NCBI GenBank assembly: GCA_026225945.1
Contig: JAMJFZ010001815.1
Coordinates: forward strand, 3,694,001 to 3,758,000
DNA: 64,000 nt
Reading direction: 5' to 3'
Source of the DNA: Cricetomys ansorgei
Lineage: Eukaryota; Chordata; Mammalia; Rodentia; Nesomyidae
Position 1 is the stretch's first letter. Each line of letters begins with the position of its first letter. The notes beneath the pieces were generated by a model. It was not told where the DNA came from and did no database searches. It was given only the letters and a program-made list of their open reading frames with translations. The position numbers were made by a program, and so were the translations under genes. Below are positions 55,638 through 64,000 of the stretch, piece after piece.

Positions 55638-56127
55638 CTACATGCTCTTTGGTGTCAGGGCAAGAATCTCACTATGGAGTTAATCTTCACTATTTTGTCT
55701 TTCCACTATTTTTCATTGTTTAAGCATTTAGAGCAAGTTCTGTCTGCACAAAGTCCTCTTGATTTCTTAGGTGCATTAATCCTTGGACATTCCTTTCTAC
55801 CAATCCCAGGACAGGGCATGCCAAGAAATATTTACTCTATCTTGCTCTATCAAGGCATGCTGGGTTGATGTTTCTCAATGTTCTACTCATGTATCTTTAT
55901 AAATTTCCCTATAGAGACACTCAAAGGTGCTATCTCATCTCAGAGTGTTTAGGAAGTTTTAAAGTTACTTTACCTCTGGGAAGGTGTTCCAAGACCCTTG
56001 CGGATGCCCAAAGCAGCAGACAGTTTTTGAGCCTCTGTATGCCATGCTTTTTCCTTCTTACCCTCTCTCAAACCTCTCCTCTGCCCCTACCACTCTAAGC
56101 TGATAGCCTCTTTTTCTATTATATTTT
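55638..56127. other. Unique sequence
   Basis: No recognised feature. Confidence 0.4.
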
Positions 56128-56128
56128 T

Positions 56129-56159
<31 letters not shown>

Positions 56160-56273
56160 TATATATGTATACATGCATATGTATATATACATATATACAC
56201 ATATATTATACATATGTATGTATACATGTATATGTGTGTGTATATATATATATATGTATATGTATATTTATAT
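56128..56273. repeat. (CA)n then (TA/TG)n alternating tract
   Basis: CA array to about 56152 followed by mixed ATAC/ATAT/ATGT sequence. Purine and pyrimidine alternate for 79 bp (56128-56206), then, after one TT phase break, for a further 61 bp (56207-56267). Confidence 0.95.
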
Positions 56274-56837
56274 GTTCTTTGTCTTGAGAAAGAATCTGTG
56301 AAACTTTTACCCTTCAATGTTAACATGTCCACTGATATTGCTATTCTGGTTTTGTTTATGCAGCCTTCTCTAGGAGAGACTGTTTCACAGCCAAGTTCCT
56401 GGTATTCTGGCTCTTACAGTCTTTCTACCCCCTCTTCCATGATGTTCCCTGAGCCATAGATGCAAGAGCTGTGGTGATGCAGATGTATCTGTTGGGGCTG
56501 GGCTCCCCACAGTCTAGTTGTTTTAATTCTTTTTACACACCATAGAGATTAATTAAACCTTAGGGACTTCCTATGGCCACAGGGCATACAACAGAGAAGA
56601 AGTTTAGGACTTCAGAGTATAGACAGCTACAAGCCACTCTTCTTTTTTGAAAGCTCCCTAAGCCCCACTTCTAGAAAATTTTTATTTCCAGCAAATGTGT
56701 TTCCTGAGGTTTCTGGGACATTTTCTGGGACATTTTCCACTCTGTCAGGTGCTGATGCAATGCTAACTGTCTGCATCAGGGCTTGTCCACATGTGTCCCT
56801 GGGATTGCCCATGCTCAGTGGCAGTCCTAAAAAGAAA
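56274..56837. other. Unique sequence
   Basis: No recognised repeat. A minus frame of 167 codons (56627-57130) runs from here into the antisense of the L1 fragment; it is not a gene. Confidence 0.4.
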
Positions 56838-57390
56838 GAACTGGAGTGAACATACTTCAACTTAATAAAGGCTATATATGACAAACCTACCTCCAACATC
56901 ATCCTAAGTGGTGAAAAACTCAAAACAGTCCCATTGAAATCAGGAACCAGACAGGGCTGTCCACTGTCCCCACTCCATGTCAGTAAAGTGCTTGAAGCTC
57001 TATCTAGAGACAAGAGAAATGAGCAAAGTGATAGGAATAGGAAAAGAGGAAGCCAAACTGTCCCTATTTGCAGACCACATGTTATTATACAAACAAGCAC
57101 ACTGAGAAATAGATCATGGAAACACTCCATTCACAAGAGCCTCCAGAAATACCTAGGAATAATCCTAACCAAGGAGGCGAAAGTCTTTATAATGATTACT
57201 TTAAATCTCCTAAGAAATAGATTGAAGAATATTCTAGAAGGCAGGAAGACCTCGAGTACACATAGATCGATAGAATTAATATTTTGCAAGCGGCCATCTT
57301 ACCAAAAGTAATTTTATGATTCAATGCAAAACCAATCAAAACTCCAGTGACATTTTTCACAGGAAGAGGAAAAAACGCTAACTTTTGTAT
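56838..57390 (+). mobile_element. L1 ORF2 fragment (reverse transcriptase region), defective
   Basis: The translation near 56931-56980 reads KSGTRQGCPLSP, a hallmark of L1 reverse transcriptase, preceded by the L1 string for an IILSGEKLK-like segment. At 57061-57080 the catalytic FADD box reads Phe-Ala-Asp-His: its second Asp codon is now His, and the reading frame has shifted between this box and the GCPLSP motif. Further L1-like sequence continues to about 57390. Both ends are truncated. No activity is possible. Confidence 0.92.
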
Positions 57391-58128
57391 GTGTGGGATG
57401 AGGAGGTGTGACTTAGAGGACTGATGACTGGCAGCAGTGACAGGAATGAAGGTACAGGTGGGTTTGCCAGTCTGTGAGCTTTGGAAATTGGCTGTTAGTG
57501 GCATATTTGGGGTGATGGGTAGGTGTAATGTAGGTAACTGATTACTTGTCCTTTGGACGTCTTTGGTTGAAGTTATAGTTAAAGGGGGATTGTAGATCTG
57601 TATTAATGTGTTCCAGGCCACACGTCTACAATATTAAACATTATTTTGAGTGAATGTATTTGCTGTTTATTTTTTCAATTTGCTATTCATTTAAAGATGA
57701 TGCATTCTCAAAGAACTCAGTTGTTCTAAGTCCCCTCTTTTGGAGTTTCATGGCTCTTATCATAGATCATAGGAGGTAACCACACCTGAGCAGACTCTGC
57801 CCCACACTGCCATCTCTCTGATGTGTTATAACTGTCCATTTCTTTTTCTTAAAAGTCATTTATTTTCCAGAAGGACAACTCCCCCTCCCTCATCTTCTAT
57901 TACAATGGCATCTAAACTCTGGATTCTAAACACCTCCGAGCATAGTTTTCTGCAAAGTCCCATGTCTTACTTGGATGAAAATCTCTTTTGGTAAGGTACC
58001 TTTTATTAATTCTATTTTGCAGATCCCATGTACTGAACCTAAGGAAGTAAGGGAAAATATTGTCTTCCCTAAGGAGAAAGTGAATGCTTTCTAGAACCTT
58101 CTCCAAAGGAGATGATTGAATGATTGAA
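57391..58128. other. Unique sequence
   Basis: No recognised repeat or exon. Confidence 0.4.
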
Positions 58129-58208
58129 TAAGTGATATAATAATATAATTATAATATAATATAATATAATGTAGTATAATATAATAAAATATAATATAAT
58201 ATAATATG
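58129..58208. repeat. (ATAAT)n pentanucleotide array
   Basis: About 15 imperfect TATAA/ATAAT units with occasional AAAAT and GTAGT variants. Confidence 0.93.
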
Positions 58209-58595
58209 TGAATAAGTGATCCAACAGGGAGAAGGAGACTTAGATTGGAGTGGGGAATGAAGTATTTAAGGATTTAGGCTAAGGGGTTAGAAACAGATCT
58301 TAGTATGCTTGAGGGGATTAACTGTACTTTCTGGTTGTTGCAGGATACCAATCTTGTAAAACACCATCCCACTTACCATGTCATCAAGCAACAAAGGCAG
58401 CATGTGTCCTTGCAGTACAGGCTGAGACACTGAGAGATGGCAGTGACTTCACAGAGGTGGTTTAACCAGGAGAGAAGAAGCGAAGATCAGAAACAAATCA
58501 CCTAACTGTCATAGCCCTGCAATGTATCCTGTCATTCATTTTTCCAATGCAGGATGTTCTGAAAGCTGAGAACTTACCGTCTACGAAATCTGCTT
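58209..58595. other. Unique sequence
   Basis: No recognised feature. Confidence 0.4.
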
Positions 58596-58681
58596 GTTCT
58601 GAATTGGGAAACAGCAAAACGGATGATGGGACAAACATGGCCCACTACTTATTTTTGTAAATGAAGTTTTATTGGCAGATA
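58596..58681 (-). mobile_element. Ancient hAT-type DNA transposon, left part
   Basis: AAACATGGCCCACTACTTAT and TTTTGTAAATGAAGTTTTAT match a well-known old mammalian DNA transposon end. The element breaks at the LTR that starts at 58682 and continues at 59102. Strand is by remembered consensus and may be reversed. Confidence 0.5.
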
Positions 58682-59101
58682 TGCTGGCTAGTTTTATATC
58701 AACTTGACACAAGCTAGAATCGCTTTAGAGGAGGGAACCTCAACTGAGAAAATGCCTCCATAAGATCCAGCTGTAGGTAAGCTTTTATGACATTTTATTA
58801 ATTAGTGATTGATGGGGAAGCACCTAACCAATTGTGTGTGGGGACACCCCTGGGATGGAAGTCCTAGATTCTATAAGAGAGCAGCCTGAGGTGTGGAATA
58901 GGCCAGTAAGCAGCACTCCTCCATGGCTTCTGCATCAGCTCCTGCCTCTAGGCTCCTGCCTTGTTTGAGTTCTTGTCCTGACTTCTTTCAATGGATGTGG
59001 AAGTAATTTCAGTGATGTGGAAGCGTAAGCCAAATAACCCCTTTCATTTCCAATTTACTTTCATGGTGTTTCACCACAGCAATGGTAATCTAACTAGGAT
59101 A
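58682..59101 (+). mobile_element. Rodent LTR (MaLR-like), sense
   Basis: TGCTGGCTAGTTTTATATCA, ACTTGACACAAGCTAGAATC, AGAAAATGCCTCCATAAGAT, AGCAGCACTCCTCCATGGCT, TCCTGACTTCTTTCAATGGA and CATGGTGTTTCACCACAGCA with a TCTAACTAGGATA end. This is a common rodent LTR of about 420 bp. Related hexamers CAGATA and CACATA flank it. The frame 58991-59281 crosses its right edge. Confidence 0.85.
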
Positions 59102-59245
59102 GCACATATCCATGCCCATCCACGTTGTGTACGATTCCAGCTGCATTCTCGATATAAAAAGCACGTGGAAGGCTTGGGGGAAGATGCACATAGCCTGGCA
59201 GCTTACCTTTGGCCTTTTGCTGAAAGAGTGTGCCTACTCTATCTT
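59102..59245 (-). mobile_element. Ancient hAT-type DNA transposon, right part
   Basis: ATATCCATGCCCATCCACGT, CCAGCTGCATTCTCGATATA and a final TTGGCCTTTTGCTGAAAGAG with GTGTGCC continue the consensus begun at 58596-58681, so the LTR was inserted into it. Confidence 0.5.
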
Positions 59246-60576
59246 AAACCAAGAGGTTGCAGGCAAACTGCAGCAGATTAGGACTTCTAATTCAAGTCTC
59301 AGGTAAAACTCTTGCTTTACAATGAAAGTCCTCCTCCAGAGAAGCTGAGGTACAGCTCTCACATGATCCGCATGCTTCCAGGAGAGAGCATAACTATTCC
59401 AAACTGCACTTATCTGGACTTCTGCTTTTTTCTCATTCTATTGACTGGTTTAGAAGGAATGAAAGATGACTAAGAAGAATTCAGGAAGCAGCCTGCTCAC
59501 ACAGACTCTGTGAAGAGTAGAGTCTACTAAAAGCTGTGTATCTGTCAAGAGCAAGGGAAAGTAGGTAGGTTGGGGGTAAGGAGTCAGAAAGGATGAGTGG
59601 CATCATGACTGGAAGACAACAGTCTCTAAGGATTAGGGATTTGGCACCCCAGGGGCACCAGCTAATTTGTCGCCCATCCATTAGTCAGGACCCCGGGGGC
59701 CCCAAGAAAGGACATCTGTTTCTATTCTTTTGTCTTGTCTGGCAGAGGCATGGGGGCATCCCTTGGGCTGGCAGCCTCCCTGGTGTTGGTAGCTCAGCGG
59801 GTGTCTGAGGTGGCAGTCCTGCTGGGGCACATCTGTCCCTCTCCGACACACTGCTAATTCCTCCCTCTTGTGATAAATGCAAATTGAGCTGCTGCGTCCA
59901 GACACGTCAGCCTCATTAGCAGGTGCACTGCGATTGGCCCAGCTGATTCTTCTGTTCTAACCTTCATCACCCAGGGGTCGCTCCTCTTTCAGGCTTGCTG
60001 CTGTGGAGATAGAGTTCAACAAAGATAGATCTTCCTAGGAATAGAAAGACCAGTGGTTCTCAAGGTCATCCTCTGTTTAGGAGGACGATCCCTTTTGCCC
60101 CCAAACTGAGCAAACTCCAACTGGAAAGGACTCTGGTCCTGAAAGAAACTTCTGGACCTTACTGTGCCTTTCCAGGGCATAGTGTTTCTCTGCTTGTCAG
60201 CCCTGTAGACAGGAAACAAGGCATCATGTATTTTTAATACGGGTAAATGCATGCTTGCTATTTAGAAACTTAGTTTGATGAACGGTATATAGTGTTGTCA
60301 CAGCTTCGCTTTTTCTGTTAATCAACTCAATCCATATCCTGAGTAATTTTCTCTCTTGGGCTTGAAATTTAACAACATAGGATGAGTCTGAATTTCTCAG
60401 ACACTTGACAAGACCGCTGTCACATGGAAAGCCAGCAATCCAGTTAAAGATGGTGGTCTTGTAAGTAGAAAAAAATCCCCACAATCCTAGGACCCAGAAG
60501 GTTCAAATGTTCTTTCTGCACTAGAAGCCCTTTAAAGTTTTCTATGCCAATGATGTAATTGTTTCATCTAAGCTTT
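59246..60576. other. Unique sequence
   Basis: About 1.3 kb with no recognised repeat. Short frames around 59481-59905 overlap on both strands and match nothing known. Confidence 0.4.
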
Positions 60577-60612
60577 TAAGGTATAAGGTATAAGGTTTTA
60601 AGGTATAAGGGG
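60577..60612. repeat. Short AAGGTAT tandem repeat
   Basis: TTAAGGTATAAGGTATAAGG and a second TTTTAAGGTATAAGG block: two sets of a 7-bp unit. Confidence 0.85.
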
Positions 60613-60907
60613 TTACATAAAACATTATTTGATACCAATATATGATTTCTACTCTGTGTTGTTTTTTTCCTTTAAAAAAACTACATTTTACTTACTGTGT
60701 GTGTGTGTGCATGCTTTCTTGAGAAAGGACAATTTTGACTTTTTTTGCCTCAGAATTCTACTTTTCAGAAAAAAATAAATGTAACTAAACTTTCAGAAAT
60801 TCTGTTCATTCTTCCTTGGCTCTGTCCAATTTCTACAACATAATCAACGAGAAACAATCATTTAGCAGCACACAGTCTGTGGTTAGCTTTGTGCTTTCTG
60901 TTTTTGA

Positions 60908-61032
60908 CTTTATTTTTATTTTAGATGGGATCTCTCTGTGTTTCCTAAGCTTGGCTTGAGTGATTGGGATCAAGCAATCCTCCTGCCTCAGTCTTCTGAG
61001 TAGCTGGGACTACAGGTATCACCCCGACTTGA
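60908..61032 (-). mobile_element. Proto-B1/old 7SL-derived monomer, antisense
   Basis: GATGGGATCTCTCTGTGTTT, CAAGCAATCCTCCTGCCTCA and TGAGTAGCTGGGACTACAGG are inverted 7SL-type blocks that are closer to the old shared monomer (as in primate Alu arms) than to modern B1. An A-rich inverted tail lies on the left. Confidence 0.8.
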
Positions 61033-61530
61033 CCCAGGCTACTTTGCTCTTATTTTTGCAATATCAAATACAAAGATGGAAACAAAGAATTTCCATAGGT
61101 TATTTGCATAACCAAGAGCACAGACATTTGCCACAGTGACTGTGTGAGTCTCTTGCTCATGGCCACAGAGCGGATACTGTACACAGTGAACTACTGTGCA
61201 TGTGCTATGGATAAATTAAATATTCCCCATCTTTTATTTGTAGTGCAAATTTAATTTGGTTATTGTTGTGTCTTGTTTTTGTTTTTTTTCCCCGAAAGTT
61301 CACTAGTTCACTGAAATCAGGCCACCAGTGTAGTCTTCTTTTTAAGGGCTTCACAGAGCCTGCTACACCCCTGTGCTGGAGACTAGAGCCAAGTGGGGAT
61401 GAGAGATAGAGCTGACTGAAAGAGGTGTGAGTGAGGGACAGGGCACAGTGGTCAAGGGGCCACAGACAGTACAAAGACTCTGTCTAGTGTCTGGCACAGT
61501 TAGCCTTGCCGCATAGGCTGTGCAGTCTGA
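61033..61530. other. Unique sequence
   Basis: No recognised feature. Confidence 0.4.
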
Positions 61531-62217
61531 TTGGCTGCTCATCCCTTGCTCTGCTCTGGCTATACTGGGATGCCCAATCAGTGCAGCCTTAGAGCTCTGC
61601 TGTGGCTTTTCTTCCTACCTTTCCTCTATGCCTCGAATATAAGTCACAAATATTTAGGGTTCTCTCGGTCAGCTCTGTGCTTTGGACTAGTCGAACCACA
61701 AAAGAGAAGCGCTATCCACCAAGGATTTTCAGGTGTGGGGCAGGTCCCCCACTGTGTCCTGCAGCCTCAGCTCCACAGGAGCCCATCCACCAACTGCAGG
61801 GGAATCCCTGCAGGTGACAGGAAACAGTGTAGGCCTGGGATTGAGGGCCTGGCCAGACATGGGGAGCACAGCCTTTCCAAGGTGGCCCGCAGACCACTAT
61901 TTCTCCTAGGTGGGAAGAGTCCATTTCATTTTTCCTGCCAAGTGAAGGATGGGGAAGGATGGGAAAGGCAGAGAGAAGAGAGCAGGCATGTCCCAAGAAG
62001 CCACTCGTTTTCCTCTGCTCACACAGCCACCTTGTGTGGAGACTTGACTGCAGTGTGGAAAGCTGTGTGCACCCATGAATGCCACAGATTCAACTCATCA
62101 GACCAAATGGAACGTTCTTACCACCCATTATCACCACCAGCAACAGCCACAGCACGCTGGGCCCAGATCCCAGGCCACGTCTTAAGCCAGTTTTCTCACT
62201 TGAGGTCGAATGACTGA
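61531..62217 (+). other. Unrecognised 228-codon open frame, probably chance
   Basis: The longest frame in the window not made of simple repeats. It begins with a Met in weak context. Residues roughly 20-37 are hydrophobic (Leu-, Phe- and Ala-rich), after which the chain is Ser/Pro/His/Arg-rich with no domain I recognise. Local GC is about 50%, which lengthens chance frames. No splice sites or polyadenylation signal clearly define an exon. In a 64-kb window one such frame is not very improbable. Confidence 0.2.
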
Positions 62218-63514
62218 CTACCTTTTCTTAAACCCTTAATTTTATATAACCCATTTCTTGGAAGGCTGTCAGAGGATCTGGGCTGAGGTACATGCTTTTG
62301 GAAAGAGAGGGTGTTTGGTGGATTAGCACAGGGAGGCGAGTGTGTGGCGTTGAGTTATTTCAGGTGCTCCGTTCACTATCAAGTGAGTTCTTCAAATTGC
62401 AAGAGCTGCAGATGGATTCTTGGTACAGACACTGGAAACAGTCTGTTATTTGAGGTTAGTCTGTTAACCTGTGGGCTCTGGTAGGATTTAGTCCGTGTTG
62501 AGATCGCAGACTTGGAATGTCTGTGAGGAGATGGTGAAGGTTTGAAGGCCAGGGTGAGAGATCACAGGTAAGGATCACAAGGGGATTGTGCATTGGAAGT
62601 CCCGCTGTTCCAGACCTTTAGAATTAAATCTGCTTTAACACACAGAGAGGAAGGGCTGTAGGTGTTCCCCAGTCCAACCTACCTATTTCCAGGGCAAGCA
62701 ATGGAGCCCCCGCTTCTCAACTGGACCTGCTCAGCATCTGTTTGCTTGGCCATCACAGAGCAGACTGGATCCTGGGCCTCTGGGTCCAGTCAGCATCTTT
62801 TCTGTTTCTGCTGCATGTTCCTGTGGGTGCAAACACCACTATACATTCTTCTGCACGTTCGTTCATCTTCCTTTCTTCTCGTGTTCAATCTTAACGCAAG
62901 TCCCTCCTTTACACGTATGACTAGAACATGTTTTATCCTCATGGTTGGTACAGAGATTAAAGGCTATAACATGGGTTCAGCAAACAAAACAGAACAGTGA
63001 TGGGACCAGCAGATAGTAAACATGCCTGCTCCACCCATTTCCCTGTGGCCTGCCATCTAGTGTGCCTTGCTGCCTTCTTGCTGACTTTCCAGCAAGCCTT
63101 TCCCTTTCCCTATTATTGCCTCCTTCTTCTTCCTTTCTATTTTCTAATGCAATTGTTTCCTCCTAGCCGGCGGCGCATTCTGTTTTACCCATATCAACTA
63201 CTCAGCCCATCTCCAGCAAGGAGACTAGTATGCTTTTGTTGATCAGCCCAAACTGAAGGGGCAGACAGTTAAGGCTCTGAAACAATAGGTGCCCACATCA
63301 CACTATCATGGACAGATCTCCCTCAGTGATTGGTGGACTGGATTGTGCCCTTCTTTCTGGTGATGGTAACATTTGGAGATTGTCAATGGTAAGCCACCTA
63401 CTGGCCTTGCATTTGGTGGTGTGTTTCTCAATCAATCAATCCAGTTGGTTCTTTTACAAGATGGCTGTGGGTCCCTGTCCAAAAAAAAAAAGACTAACAT
63501 TGCTCTTCTCCAGA
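62218..63514. other. Unique sequence
   Basis: About 1.3 kb with no recognised repeat. The + frame 62662-63000 (112 codons) has no family match. Confidence 0.4.
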
Positions 63515-63632
63515 GACAAGTGGATTTCTCTGAGTTTGAAGCCAGACTAGTCTACATAGTGAATTCCAAGCTGGCCAGGGATACATAGTGAGTCCCAGCT
63601 CACCCAAACAAAACAGAACCCAGGAAAACAAG
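63515..63632 (+). mobile_element. B1 SINE, sense, 5' truncated
   Basis: GTGGATTTCTCTGAGTTTGA, AGCCAGACTAGTCTACATAG, GAATTCCAAGCTGGCCAGGG, TACATAGTGAGTCCCAGCTC and an A-rich CAAAACAGAA tail. The 5' third is missing; an A11 run (63481-63491) lies just upstream. Confidence 0.85.
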
Positions 63633-64000
63633 ACTAACAAGAATGATGGGGATGGGGATGCCTGTGGCTGAGGGAGTCCCTGGAGGAGAAAACCTTTGTT
63701 ACCTTCTCAGCATTTCCTCTCTCACTTCTGAAAAATTCCCATCTCAGTCCCACTATTCTTTCCTCTTACTAAAACGAAAGCCAAAAATCTTACAAAAGTA
63801 CTTAAAGCAGTAAGGACGATTCACAAACATAGTTATGTGGTCTGTGTCTTCCAGACTTAAGTGCTTATTTCTTATAGTGTTTGGAGGAAAGACTTCATGG
63901 TAACACTGGGGTGTCAACAGAAGGATGTCCAGGGCAGACCCACTCACCATTGTATACCTAGGAGCACTGTCATGTGAGTGCACTAATTGTCACACTGCAT
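63633..64000. other. Unique sequence to the window edge
   Basis: No recognised feature; the minus frame 63753-63983 has no family match. Confidence 0.4.

Noticed and set aside
56627..57130. 167-codon minus frame
   Set aside because: Much of it is the antisense of an L1 ORF2 fragment.

Overview
The window is mammalian nuclear DNA from a muroid rodent (mouse, rat or hamster group; I cannot separate these by eye). The evidence is its repeats: B1 (7SL-derived), B2/B3, B4 and ID-type SINEs, rodent ORR1/MT-type MaLR LTRs and a URR1-like hAT element, lying over older shared mammalian repeats (MIR, MLT1, L1M, MER5A). I find no credible protein-coding gene, tRNA, rRNA, CRISPR array or operon. The open frames are short, or come from simple repeats, or match no family I recognise. 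The window is best read as intergenic or deep intronic sequence, and the neighbouring gene cannot be named from what is visible.

Layout. 0-7 kb: mostly unique sequence, an old interspersed repeat split by a B1, a B3 and a B1, and a ~142-bp direct repeat 1.5 kb apart (4115 and 5625). 7-13.5 kb: a deeply nested graveyard in which an antisense ancient L1 is split by an MLT1 LTR, which is split by a B4, which is split by a ~630-bp retroelement-like insert; MaLR LTRs interrupt the same L1 further on. 13.5-20 kb: a MIR, a URR1-like hAT copy, a CpG-dense patch (16656-17030) and mainly unique AT-rich sequence. 20-25 kb: B4, B1 and other SINEs, (GT)n and (GA)n arrays, and a MER5A carrying an uninterrupted (AGC)14. 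26-28 kb: a 55-bp alternating purine-pyrimidine tract, a MIR and two MLT1-like LTRs. 28-36 kb: an antisense B4, a 425-bp GT-rich degenerate array, a B3 and a ~290-bp polypyrimidine tract beside an antisense B1.

36.5-40.6 kb: three antisense MaLR-type LTRs and an antisense L1M. 41.4-45.3 kb: a cluster of four unstable-type arrays (a minisatellite with a 102-bp higher-order unit, a (CTT)n tract, a long (GT)n and a polypurine tract). 46-51 kb: a pair of related 88-bp segments, an ID-B1 composite SINE, two antisense LTRs and a B1. 52-64 kb: B2/B3 SINEs, a MaLR solo LTR with matching 5-bp flanks, a URR1 with terminal inverted repeats, a rodent L1 3' end, a 140-bp alternating CA/TA tract, a dead L1 ORF2 fragment, an LTR splitting an older DNA transposon, and GC-richer sequence with the longest simple-repeat-free open frame (61531-62217).

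The genes-work-together question has no answer here because no genes are visible. What the window records is layered transposition and repeat birth, plus a few repeat-free stretches that may be conserved regulatory sequence. Repeat family names are from recall of consensus patterns; no alignment was run, and boundaries are usually good to about 10-30 bp.
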